Source of the DNA: Bugulina stolonifera
Lineage: Eukaryota; Bryozoa; Gymnolaemata; Cheilostomatida; Bugulidae
Direction of reading: 5' to 3'
NCBI GenBank assembly: GCA_935421135.1
Contig: OW285197.1
Coordinates: 8,968,723 to 9,032,722 of the forward strand
Length of the DNA stretch: 64,000 nt
Shown: in pieces, positions 47,994 through 60,214 of the stretch
Layout: each line of letters begins with the position of its first letter
How positions within the stretch are numbered: position 1 is the stretch's first letter
Program-made: the position numbers and the translations under genes
Notes under the pieces: generated by a model
The model's database searches: none
Told to the model about the DNA's origin: nothing
Seen by the model: only the letters and a program-made list of their open reading frames with translations

Positions 47994-48858
47994 AATTACT
48001 AGATGCAAGAATTCCGGTGGAAGAATTCGAACTGATGTTATGAGCGAATATATTTATTTCCCATATACATGTACACTGTGAAGTCTAAAATTTAGTAAGG
48101 GTTGAAAAACATTGTACTAGAACATGTAATTACACACAACTCATGTATACACTGCACGTACATTAGGTTATTTGCAAAGCAATATTCAAATAATTCACTA
48201 TTATTATGCTACTAGAAATTCATTTAAATCAATTTAATAAACTAACCCTTTACCTCTGTACGTTCCTGCTTCTATAATATTGTACTGCTATGATTTGGAG
48301 AATAACCTCCTTTCTACATGGCTGTTAATGACTAACTGAACAGGTTGAACAGCTATTCCTTCCCTTTCATGCCCACTAACAACAAAAATAATCCGTAATT
48401 GGCTAAAGGTCCCACAATACACAGTACACCCAGGTCACAATAGGAAGGCAGCCCAACAGTAACCAACAGTGCATTCAGGCTTTGCAATAATAGATGTAAA
48501 AGTGAGTCTGTGATGTCATGATTAGTAAGTTCTAATGACAGACCACAAGGGAAATATATTAACACAATATTTTCTTACGATTATCTCTCTTCCTTTGTGG
48601 CCTTTGTGTTCATAATTGATTTGTGATTAGCAAGGGTGGCATATTAGCGTAATGTACATGTGCCTCACCCATAACATGTCTTGAGCTATTACAACCACCA
48701 CATCCGGTGCAGACAAAACCCCTGTAGCTAAGAAGCCAAAATTTCAATTTAGTAGAGAATTCTTGCAAACTGGAGTCATCTTTCTTGTTGCATTCTTCAT
48801 CATGAACAGACAACTCCTAATTACGTGATTTAATAATTATAAACCGGTGCAATATTAT

Positions 48859-48921
48859 AAGGTTGTTATAAAGGTGGTGAGCATGTAATTATTCAATGTT
48901 CACCACTTTCATAATAACTTC
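48859..48921. repeat. Imperfect foldback repeat
   Basis: Left arm 'aaggttgttataaaggtggtgagcat' (truncated view: 48859-48884) pairs with right arm 48897-48921, which includes 'gttcaccactttcataa', with about four mismatches. The loop is about 12 nt. Confidence 0.7.
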
Positions 48922-49139
48922 AGATTACCCTGGTCTGAATATGTTGTCACCAGCTTCAAATAATTATAGTTGCACATATACATGTAGAAGCCAGTTTCTT
49001 GAGCTCAAAAATATATGCATTTAACTTCTCTTGAATTGAAGAGTCACTGAATTTGATAGGCTTTCAAGTTTCATGTAGATATTATATAATCGCATGGTCG
49101 AAATCATAATAAGCAGCACACATTTAATATAATTGTTAA

Positions 49140-49260
49140 TAAAAACTTGTCTCCACTGAGATTCGAACCTGGGGCCCCAACCAATAGTGGCAAAAAATTG
49201 ATCACAAAACGCTGTAATGTCTTCATTCATGCCAGCTCACAGGTGATATTGTTGTGGCTT
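49140..49260 (-). mobile_element. tRNA-like SINE fragment
   Basis: On the minus strand a B box 'ggttcgaatctc' is present at about 49171-49160. Upstream 'gagctggcatgaat' may be an A-box remnant, but the A-B spacing is loose and no cloverleaf is seen. Confidence 0.4.
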
Positions 49261-50464
49261 CGGTCACTATTTACGTGTAGGCAAGGCCATACAACAACAA
49301 TAAGCCTAAGAGTTACCTGCCCATGTACAGAAGCATGTGTTTGGTCATTGCGAATTGAGCAACAGGCAAAGTAGCCATGTAACAGATCTTCTTTGAGAAA
49401 TTGTCACCTTACCAAAGATGAATTCATCCAGTGTTAGTGTACTAAACTCTCAAGGGCGGAATCCGTGATGAAATTTTCCAGGCACAGATACGCTCTATAA
49501 GTCTATATGAACGGCATGATATCACTGACCAATCACAGGTTGCATTGAAATTGATCACGCATGTGAAAGACGCAATCTTTTCACCAGTGGTCATGCAGCT
49601 GGTTTAAATAACGCAAGTTTAGCCAAAAACTGTTATCGTTATTTCTGGCGAATCTAGCCTCAAAATACACAAGGAAGATGACTTTATTATGCAACAATGT
49701 TCCTAAAAGGGTCAAATAACACCATCTATTAATTTAAGCAATAGCTGAAAAGGTTATATTATTATATATATTTGGAAAAAATAAATTTAAATTACCTCTA
49801 ATGCAAAATATTTATATGCAAATATATGAAGAAGATTGAAGTTTGTAGGTTTAGGCAACCAAAGTTAGCTCTACTCCTCATGTCTAATTCTGATTTCATT
49901 GGTCCTTCAGTAAATAATAATGAAGTAGGTTGTCTCCAGCAACACTGTTAAATGGAAAGATCAGAGCTTGTCTACTGGCCATTGGTAAAATAGTGACACC
50001 TTTATATGACCCTTTGGCTGGAAATACATGTAGTTACATAATGGCTGTCATTGCCTGACAGAGTCGAGTAGTCAATGATTTCAATATCAAAGTTTAGTCC
50101 AGTGGTCATTGGTCAGTGCTCATTCCTATTAACTTAATGTAGATGGCAACAGCTACTTCCAGTTGTATTTAGGAGGTAATTCCAAAAGAATTGTGTGTCT
50201 TCATCATAATATTATGTAGATACAGGCATACAATATATAATTTATATAAAGTCCTGTTGGATGCCTACCATTAAGACCTGGTCACGTCTTTGAGCTCATG
50301 GTGAAAAAATTAAAATAGCAGATTTTGAATTTTCTGCATCTTTAGTAGTAGGAAGGAGAACATCAACCGGACATAGCTTTGGCATTACCAAGTTACACCA
50401 CACTGTAAAACAAACCAATTTTGCAAACCAATTTCATGATCAGCGCACATGTACATGCATAGTA

Positions 50465-50690
50465 GGGAGTTAGGTGCAGAAGTAGAGAAATTTGAGATAG
50501 CCTTTGTTCTTCACCAAAACTAAAGCAGAAGAGTTTGACTTTTCTATATTTTGGAACTAAGGCTATCTAAATTTCTCTACTACTGCAGCTAACAGATTTT
50601 TGTTGGTAGACTACCCTTACCTCGAACCCCAACCACAAACAAGGAGTTAAGGCTATCTAAAGTTTTCCACTACTGCAACTAACATACTAT
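50465..50690. repeat. Dispersed foldback repeat R3, copy 2, plus an extra half
   Basis: 'agtagagaaatttgagatagc' (50479-50499) is nearly the reverse complement of 'ggctatctaaatttctctact' (about 50561-50581), which makes a foldback element. The interior 'ctaaagcagaagagtttga' resembles 10680-10785. A further half copy, 'aaggctatctaaag.tt.ccactactgca', follows at about 50648-50677. Confidence 0.65.
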
Positions 50691-52445
50691 ATTAAGATAG
50701 CCATTGCTGGCTGGTTGTAGAGTAGGAACCTCTAAGTTCAAAAGTGGGTCACCTGCACACTGTACAAGTAGAGGTAGATCTGACAACAGTTCCAACATTA
50801 ACATCAAAACACTGACATTAAGCATTTTAAAATTAGATGCTCATAACCATGATACATTTTTTTTCACCATTGATTTATAGCCCTCTGGCATACATCCAGA
50901 CCTACTATAGGTATAACTTCATGCAGCTTCACATAAGCCTTGCTATGACTGCAAACCCTCATGTATCCATGCCAAATCAATGTTGTAATAACGTTAGTTT
51001 GTTTTTCGGCCATCAATTTGATGTACACTCTAAATAATTTTTTTCTTTTTAGAAATATGTATAATATAAATGTGTAATAATTCATAAGACTTTGAAACAT
51101 GGCTTGTTTACCGAATTTCTAGCATGTAAATGCAAATGACAATAGGCTATAATTCTAACTAACCTCTCAGAAGCCAGACGACTATTATTTTTATTTAGAT
51201 TTGAGATTTGAGTCGCCAAGAAATGTCAAACTTGTTGCTCAGTTTGTCCAGGTGTTGTTGTCAACAAATAGTTGGCAATAGACCTGACAGATGTCAAAAT
51301 TCTCATATTAACAATATTCAAAATAGAGTGTTTGATCCCGGCTGAAGGTAGCTTGCAGAATATACAAATAATTACTTAATCTAGTGTGGATATCTATCTG
51401 TTAGCAAAATATATGTCTTACTGTTACACGTAAAGTGTTAGATTAAACATTAGCTAAACCATTATACTAAGTATCTCTAATTCTACTACTTTCACTAATT
51501 CACTTTGAAGATGGGTAAATTACCATGGCGGCCTCCCCATAAAAGGGATAATTGCACAAAAAAGTTGATATAAATGTAGGTAGCAGGGCGAATATAGGAA
51601 ATATTTCAACACTAGCCAATTTTCAAGAAGTCATGAATTTCACGCGTCTGAGGGAGTTAATACAAGATAAGTGTGGAACATGAACATGCATGGGTAACGT
51701 CTACACATATAACATGACTATTACAGCACTATACAATGACTGCACTGCCTGAGCAAGTAAATAGAAAATGAATTGAAGTCTAGATATGCATAGTATTGAT
51801 AGTTTACAGAGCACAGCTCGTATTGGATGCTTGATTGAACACACGCCTAGGATGGTGGCGCGGGTGCTTTAGCCGCCCCTGGTAGGTAGGGCAAATGTGT
51901 GGTAAGACAATCAAATAACTCAAAAAGCACCTGTAGATTGGTAACACCTCATCTTTTAGCTTTGTGAGAACTCAGGCACTTTAGCTTCTTGAGAACTTAA
52001 TTACATGTATGTGGCATAATTTAGTTAGGCCTTAGAAGTTTAAAGAAGAGAGAACTGAATTGTTTGGGTCTCAAGTCTATTTTGCCTTTTGTTGTTGTTG
52101 TGAGCATGTTCCTCATTTTTAAAGAAAATTTGTTTATGAGATGGACCCTGTGTCATGGGATGGGAGAGAATTCACCAATATGGCATCCATTGTGCCTATC
52201 TATGTGGAAATAGCAGTTGTCCCCTCTTTAAACCAAATTGCAGTATCTTCACCCATTATTTTCCATCTATACTGAATATTAAGGCTGCTCTACTATGTAA
52301 TTATCTATCCTTCGTGTAGATTACGTATGTCACTGCCTTCCAGTACCGCATGCTTGGCACTAGGATATACTAAGGTCTATTACCATACATGTACATGTTG
52401 TATAGAATATCGTGGCTAAAATTAAATTCACATTTGGATGAAACA

Positions 52446-52465
52446 GCGGGGAGGGGGGGGGGGGG
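52446..52465. repeat. G-run (13 consecutive G after ggggag)
   Basis: An uninterrupted 13-G run preceded by cggggag stands out in this AT-rich DNA. It may form a G-quadruplex on the plus strand, or its length may be a sequencing artefact. Confidence 0.85.
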
Positions 52466-53905
52466 AACTTTGGCTGCTAACTAATTACTTTCTGACATAG
52501 ATTCAGGCCTACATAATAATATAATGAATAACGTCGTATATATTTGCATAAATATTATTATGACTGCAATACCTCATGTACCCATGTCACATGAATGCTT
52601 TGACAATATTCAATTTGTTGTTCAGCTGTTATTCAGTGTACATTTTCAATATTTTTCCCATAAATATGCATAATATGTGAATATGTACATGACACTTTGC
52701 TACAGTCACAGTTTGTATTTAGCCTGCATTCTAACCAACCTCTTAGTAATTTACATAATATATGCAATTATACTTATGAGACTTTTTGCTCCATGATTAA
52801 TCTCTCTGCCAAATATTATCTCTCTCTTCCTGGTGAGATAGTTTCTTGTTTTAGAAAGCTTTAATGCTGAGGGGAAAAGTTATCAATACATTTTCTACTT
52901 CAGGTAGTAACTAGGTATCAAAAGAACTTAGGAACTTTGTACTAAATTAATAGTGTATGGGTGGGCACATGGTCTGCCCCATTAAGATTTTAGGCTATTC
53001 TACTATCCCTATAATAAATGAAAACTGTTGCTAGGCTGAAACTAGTTTAGATTCTTGCCGCTATGATAGCGATGCTTAGAATCATCATTAGGTTGTGACA
53101 ACATGACATATAGTTGACATATTTTCTAAAAAATGTTCATGCATATCTTAGAAATGAGAAAAATGCAATTGGGACTGTGCCGTTGATAATCTTAGTAAAG
53201 TAAAATGTCAACTTTGTCCCTCGCACAAATATCAGAGGCTAATGAATAAAATTAAATGCAGTGGGCATATACGCACATTATATTTTATGCATTTAAGGCA
53301 TGCTATGTAAACATTCTTAAGTGAAATTTATATCATGTTGTATGCACATGTACATGCCTGTAGCATGGCATAAGATACGGTGTAATATACTTAGTTATAA
53401 TATTCAACTAAATATATTGTTTTCGATGCAATGATAAATGAAATCCAACTTGAATTATTCACCCAACACCAGTCAGAGGTAGTAAAATATCAAGACACAC
53501 TTTTCTTGAAATAATAATTATGTCCGGCCCTACTATATTCGGTCAAATTTATAAAATCACAAGCGTCTGCACCAAATTTACCATAAGTCGATGACACATG
53601 TACGTGTAAGTAAGTATAACCCATTACTTGCACAAAAGATTTAAAATGAATGGTCATATAAAAATTAAAACAAAGTTGTACAAAATTTATTGTTGTATTA
53701 TTTTGGTATTTTGGATAAACAATTTTATCCATAACTACAAAAACTTGTCTTTTGTGGCGAATAAAGAATGGAGCATTACAGATTATTTACTCCAATTGGG
53801 GCTTAGGGGTGGAATGATTTTACCTTCAACCAATCATTGATGATTTTGGTTTCAGGTTAAAAGCTCCAATTGCTATTTGTAATTTAAGTTCTTGTTGAAA
53901 ATATT

Positions 53906-56900
53906 TTAACCATGGATCTTCTGATGTCTCCTGTAGGTGCCAATCTGTCTGAATCTTTTTTCACAAAACTGGCAGTGATAGGGTTTCTCTCCAGTGTGTA
54001 TTCTTAGGTGAGTAGCTAATGTACACTTGTCTCTGAAGTATCTCTCACAGAATTGACATCTATGTAGCCCCTTCTGTCTGTGCTCCTGGGGGGAGAAGAA
54101 TAGATGGAATTCACTGGCAGTTAACTGGGATTTTCACAGCTCAAAACAGTCTTGAGTAAATACATCAGACCTGTTAGGGTACAGTGTATACTATAGTAGC
54201 AGCCATGAGTAGTATAGTTTAGTATCATTGATTTCAATTACACACTGTGGTCTTCATGTGTCACATTGACGTCTTCATGCTTGGAGAGGAATTCCATTGT
54301 CACATCGATGCTTTCTATGTGCACAAAGCTCAAATATTGATTATATACCAAGAACCATGTCAATAAAGTTTCTACCTGCAAATGGTGAACATAGGCAGAA
54401 GGATTTTCCAGGTTACTCAAACAGATATCACATCTGTAGACCTTGGCATTGGTATGGGTAGCCAGGTGAGCTCTGTAGTCCCTCACCTGTTTGTAGGATT
54501 TTCCACAAGCCTGAAACAAATTATAGACAGCTTTCTGGATAAACTTTAAAAGTTCATTGCGCTAGTGTATAGTTGGTCGATGGGTGTTGAGTGGCCCATA
54601 CATGAGCTACTGCTGCAGGTCCTGGTATACCTTAGAACTTACCTGTAGGCTGATGCCTATAGCTGGGTCTTAAATTAGACTTGACTTGCTGAGTCAAACC
54701 ATAAGCCAACTTGACTTCGAACCTACCTACAGTACTTGCTGACTTGACTTGGACTTCCATGTCTAACTGACTTGACTTGAAAAAGAGAATGACTTGTGAC
54801 TTTGACTTGCGGGTTAACCGAGTCAACACAGCAGATTTCATAAAAATAAAATAAAGTTAACTTGTAATTTATCAATGTTCATAAGTGTTAATGTGTCAGC
54901 ATGAGCTGCAACATTGCGATGAAGAGAGGTTTGGCTGGCCGGTGGACACCCTGTACCATGTGCTGTTTATATATACATAAATGTAACACCGCTTCACTGC
55001 TTACTAATATTCAATGCTACAATTATATAACCAGTCTGCACCATCGTGCCAATGTTACCGTACAGACTTTACAATAATTGCATAATGCATATAAATACAT
55101 GTATATGTCTAGCTACACTTTTGCATTGTTTGCACCGGGATGACTACTGAAGACAAAATAATGCGAAATGTTGGAGAAAATGTAAAGATTTATGGTGTTG
55201 TCTTGCACTTGACTAGCATTTTGACTTGACTTGACTTGAGGCAGGAGAAACTTGGCTTGGACTTGTCATAGCAGTGTATGCATGCATTTGCTTGAAAACT
55301 TAAATCAGTGTTACATAAATGTACTTGAGAACATACATGTAATAACAGATTAAGCATGGAATCCCTTTTATCAAATTATGACATTGATAACAGGTACAGT
55401 AACTTCAGTGCCAATCGAACTGAGAATCTTTTGGATGTTGACAGAAAGGAGAGTGTTTCCTGATGATACGTACGTTCCATGTGCAATAGAAATAAGGTCG
55501 CATCTCGTCTATATGTATGTATACGTCCCAAACAACAATTACTATTGGAACCCATAATGAGCTTCGGCTTGTGGCACAATATCAAGTTCTTAATTCATGT
55601 CGCAACATTGACCCGCCCCTCCGACAAGATTTGGTAACAATAATATTATGTTTCAATATTGGTGAGCCATCAGTGTGTTGCCTGGGACTGTACAATCTTA
55701 CAATCTTTTGTTTTCTACTCTTCAGTGACTGAAATAAATGGGTAAATGTTCAATATTCGTCATAATTCCACGTCATGAAGTAGATATTTTCAATAAGTGA
55801 TTGATCGTCTGCTGATGAGACAGCATTCATGTTACAATAAGCGTTACACATTTCATTCATTTACCTCACAAGAATGGATTTTCTTAACACCGACGGATTG
55901 TGTCTTAGTGCGTAGTGTCTGGTGGTTTGCTTTTTTCTCTGGGTATTGGCCCCTGATCAGTATATACATGTACATTGCATATATGTTGTATAGGTGTACA
56001 TGTATTAAAATAATTATGTGTATTTATCAAATTGGATGAATTTAAAACCTTGGTGTCTATCTAATGACATATTCACGCATGTTCTATGCAGAGTGAAGTC
56101 AAAAGAGTCTGTTTATTGTGATAGCCATCAACTAGCATTGAATTGAAAACTCGGCCAATATCGGCATATTCAGATGTCTCATAGCCAAACACAATGAGAG
56201 CGGTCAAGAAGACTATTGTTTATTGTAAGAAGATTCCCTATGCCAACAGTCATGAATCTGATTAACTGTTAGCTAAGAGAGAGAAACAGCACAATATACA
56301 GCACTGCACAAGGGTAATTCAACTAGTAAGTTTTTCAAGATTCTCACAACAGTTGCATACAGTTAGCTTCAGAATAAAGCACACTGTCACATGTTTACCT
56401 AGATATAAACTACATGGACCTGGCCTGAATGCACCTGGTGCCTATTAAAATTACCATATGCCATAAAATCTGATATCTCTGTGCAGAAGCAAGTGGGAAA
56501 TACACAACCATCCGAATATACCATTTTACTCAGAAAATATGAATGCTCTAACTTGAGGTGGAGATTTGAATTCTGGTTCAATGCCATTAATGCTGTCAAC
56601 TACTTTATTCACATGCCTGTTTTTGAGTTACAGACTCAGATATTCACCTTCTTAAATGACTGTTGCTTAGTTCTTCAGTAATAGTTAGCATGTCCACAGG
56701 TAGCTTGTTAGACACCACCAGTGTGTCTTTTTCACCAGACTGTGTATAAGAAACTGCTGGAATCTCTGTAGGCAGTCTAATAGGGACCAGTAGCAATTCT
56801 CTGTCAGTGGCCGATTTATCTGTATGACATAAAACGTTCGTAAAGTAAATGAACCCTTTGAAATTTGAACTGTACAAATGAGATGAAAGAAAACATAATT

Positions 56901-57524
56901 TTTCTTTTTCTATGAAATTTCAAAAACTTGAGCTACATGTAGGTAAACACATTGCTCCCTTCGTAACAGACAATAATATGGTATTTCTGCCAAAACTGCT
57001 GCCATGAAGCATTACAATCAGAAGCTGATATTTAGATTTTAAGCAGTACTGTTAGATTAATGAATTAGTAAATAAATTGAAAATATTATGTTCGATTAAA
57101 TTTAATGATGTAGTACATATTAGCATAATTAAAACTGTGTTATACCTGAAAAATCAAGAGGCGCAGTCAAAAAGTCTGTTGAAATCTGAAAGAGGTGGGA
57201 TGTGTCCAATGGGCTTGCAACAATTTTTTTCCACATGCTCGTCGAAGGCGGAAAGCACGATCGCTGGCTTAGATCGAGTGGTTTAGAACTTGCAGTTGTA
57301 CAACTATCAAATTGTGGGAGTGCGAGCAAACTAGTAGCACAACCGGGTATAATGCCATTGCAGTTTTTATTGCAAGTACAGCTCGGAAATTTCCATAACT
57401 CTGGTTCCCTCTTTTCTTTATCAGTCTTCTTGCAGGATAAATCTAAAGGTGCTTCTTTTAAGCGCCAAGAAGCAGTATCTCGTAAAGAGACATTACTCTT
57501 AGTGGTGTAGTCCCAGCAATACAT
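53906..57524 (-). CDS. C2H2 zinc-finger protein with four PLDxS motifs (gene B)
   Basis: Five minus-strand exons (57524-57146, 56819-56648, 55952-55865, 54510-54376, 54085-53906) join in frame to 317 aa. Exon 1 carries PLDLS at residues 26-30 and 82-86, then PLDTS at 105-109 and PLDFS at 122-126. The first two match the PxDLS core that binds CtBP co-repressors. Four C2H2 fingers close the protein: C-E-A-C (split by an intron as in gene A), CDIC, CQFC and CQFC, with TGEKPY between fingers 3 and 4. Intron phases equal those of genes A and C. Exon 3 was found by its SVGVKKIHSCE similarity to gene A's SVGQRPKKIYFCE. A minus-strand AATAAA lies at 53691-53686. The inferred role is a transcriptional repressor. 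Confidence 0.85.
54660..54800. repeat. Degenerate (GACTT)n-rich tract
   Basis: Many 'gacttgactt' and 'acttgg' units occur here, and again at 55205-55265, inside the intron between exons 3 and 4 of gene B. The periodicity is about 5 bp, with interruptions. Confidence 0.75.
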
Positions 57525-57704
57525 TACCACAACTATTTACTTTACATAGCCTCAAAAAAATTTGAAAATTACTGTCAACTTCCTGAGTGATAGATTCCCC
57601 GAGAATGCACATTTCACATTTGACTAATCTTTAACTAATGAGCACCAGCTTCTGCTCATAATTATATAAGTGAACTCAATTGTTGTGGTCGGTGAGTTTT
57701 ATAG

Positions 57705-57770
57705 TAGAAAAACACATATAACCACTAAAATTGAGGTGAGTACACACTGTACAAGTATACAGCACTCCAG
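57705..57770. mobile_element. Partial copy of the 9459-9904 element
   Basis: 'tataaccactaaaattgaggtg.gtacacactgta' matches 9838-9875 at nearly every base. The terminal inverted repeat itself is not recognisable here, so the copy is truncated or diverged. It lies upstream of gene B. Confidence 0.6.
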
Positions 57771-58381
57771 TAAATAACACTGATTACAGGAGAAGGTGAG
57801 AGCCTTCCGTTCCATGTACTCCACAAGCCAATGGTAGCAATTATATAAATGTTGTGGCTAATTTAAATAGGTTTCCAAGCTACATTTGAAGTTATCCTCT
57901 CCATGTGAGAGAAGTTGACCATTATATCAAACATCAGTTAGTTACATGTATTACAGAGATCATAATAACTGTGACAGGAAGATAATTAGATCGTTCTAAA
58001 GCATTCTCTGTAAGGTAATGGTTGGTGAGCAGATTATGGCAACTTTTACAAACAATAACAGGAAGCAAAATCCATTTCTGAGTTACTACTGTTTAAATTG
58101 TTACAAAATAAATTATAATTGCGTCATAGAAAACTTCATATTCAGTTCTTACTGATGTATCGCACATCTTGTAATCACGAATCATAATAACTGGATATTC
58201 CATTAACAAATGAATATTACTAGTGCTACAATTTTACTAATGTATCTTGCTTTAGAAAGGCGTCATGTTATTTGGCCCTCACTTTCAGGATCATCCGCAA
58301 TATGCTTCAAACTGCTTCTACCAAAAGCTACATCTATTATATAGAGGAGCATTCGCAGTAAAATGCACATTAATCGGCCAA

Positions 58382-58421
58382 TATTATATCTACTATATCT
58401 ACTATATCTACTATATTTACT
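58382..58421. repeat. 9-bp tandem (tatctacta)n
   Basis: Four near-identical units of 'tatatctac' run in tandem. The open frame across it encodes repeated YYI. Confidence 0.85.
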
Positions 58422-60214
58422 CATCAGTTAAATGTATTTCCGGCTTTGGTTGTAGCCTGTAGAGTACGTCAGTCTTCACCTAAAATGCACCATAAACTGG
58501 TTCTAGTTTTGCACATAGGCCAGATATACATATTTTGTCTGAACACAAACTATTAAGCACAGGATATTCATGCCTATTTAACGTAAACTGTTAAAGCAGC
58601 GCCTCATTTTGTTTCCCCAAATAATCTGAATTGAAATAAATTATTTAAAAACAAAGCAACTAAATAATTAAATCATTAACACCAATCAGTTCATGCATTC
58701 CAATACTTGATTATTGCGAGAATACTTTGGTATAAATAAAGTTTAGAACTTCATGCCAAAAAAACTGATAAACAACATGCTTGCTATTTATTTGGTCATG
58801 TTTAGAAGTGTTTACTACAAGTTTGCCAAAATTATAATTATTTTGCAGTGACATCAGGTGTGTATGTTATTTCCTTGTGTTTTATGCATAATTTTATGCA
58901 ACCAGACACTGAGTTTTATTTCAAATGGTGACAGGTTTTGTGACGTTGAAAACCATTGTTAGTGCAAGTAGGTGTGCTGTAAATAAATTGTATTCTGTTG
59001 CCTAGATCAATATTAAAAATAACATATAAGCATGGGGTGTATTGTGCAAAGATATGGGATTATTTTTCGTCAAGTTGAAATTGTAACCACTAGAATAAAC
59101 TGCCTCATGTTTAGATGTATACAAAACTGAGCAGCTCCAGTCCATTCTGGTAGGCTCAACTCCTAGCTCATACTACAGTCCCAGCAAAAAGTCTGGAATA
59201 TTATGACTATGCTACAAAGTGCTATCTTATACACCTAAATATCAATAGCATCTAATACTGTCTCATTTATAATTGTGCAGTTGGCTCAGTACTTCACGTT
59301 CTCGAAGTTGCCTCTTTTAAGAAAACCAAGCTGGTGTACTTGTTAATATGTCTGTCCAATGGGCAGGGCGAATCGTTGCTGAATAGCCTTGGCATCAAAC
59401 CGAAGTCAGGATGGGCTGCTGTCACAGTATTGAATCCAAGTTTAAGGCTGCTCCAAAATACATTATACATGTATATCTCTTTTCATACAATGAAAATATT
59501 CCAGCAACATTCACTTTTGGTGAATTTGTTACCTTTATTTTTTTGCAGCACCACATACGACATTAAAATATTTGAGAACACACTTTGAATTTGTGAGAAA
59601 TAACAAGAGTTCGGTAAGAAGGTTTATATTGGCCTGGCAGACTCATTTACATGTCCAGTACCATGTATGAAAAGTCGCAGTGTTCATTGAATGTGATAAT
59701 ATACGAGTATGTGATAAATATTTAATCTGCTACTACATGACTGTATGTACACTCTTGTAATCGAAAACGCAAGAAACAACTTGGAAATAGCAGAAATGCA
59801 ATTTAAATTAAGAGTTAAACTTAAAACTAGAACACCAAATATGACCGAATACTGGATTTCCAAGAAATATTGATAATTGTGTATAGTTATAATACAGGTA
59901 TCATCCAAATATGACCGTTGTGGGTGTAACACACTGTAATGTCTTGTCTCACACCCACCTATATTATACATGTAGCTAATAATATATCGCCTTCAGATGC
60001 CCAATGGCTATTTAACACAAGATATAAGTTTTTTTAACATATAAAACACCGGCAATAATAATGTACATTCGTACATGTAGGTTTGTTTCAAGCCTTAATG
60101 GATAGTCTTGTAAAAGAAAATATATGCTGCTAGAAAACAATTTTGTAAAAATGCTTCTGCAAATTATAAACCACCGAGGAAAACATGCAATAAATAAAAA
60201 CATGGGCATAAAGT

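Larger units (their letters stand above)
47684..53905. other. Gene-poor intergenic region
   Basis: No supported gene in over 6 kb. It contains two short hairpins (47960-47993, 48859-48921), a tRNA-like fragment (49140-49260), foldback repeat R3 copy 2 (50465-50690), and a G-run (52446-52465). Minus-strand frames at 48353-48565 and 48610-48813 lack conserved motifs. Confidence 0.45.
57525..60214. other. Intergenic between zinc-finger genes B and C
   Basis: It contains a partial copy of the 9.5-9.9 kb element (about 57700-57770), a 9-bp repeat (58382-58421) and a segment resembling 17592-17652 at about 59278-59330. No gene was recognised. Confidence 0.45.

Noticed and set aside
48353..48813. 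Two hydrophobic or cysteine-containing minus-strand frames
   Set aside because: No signal sequence, splice logic or family motif; length is within chance for this composition.
56399..56599. Finger-like open frame in intron 2 of gene B (NFNRHQVHSG) with an acceptor and donor
   Set aside because: It ends in TAG just before the donor and the cysteine spacing is wrong; the exon at 55952-55865 fits the paralogues and phase instead.
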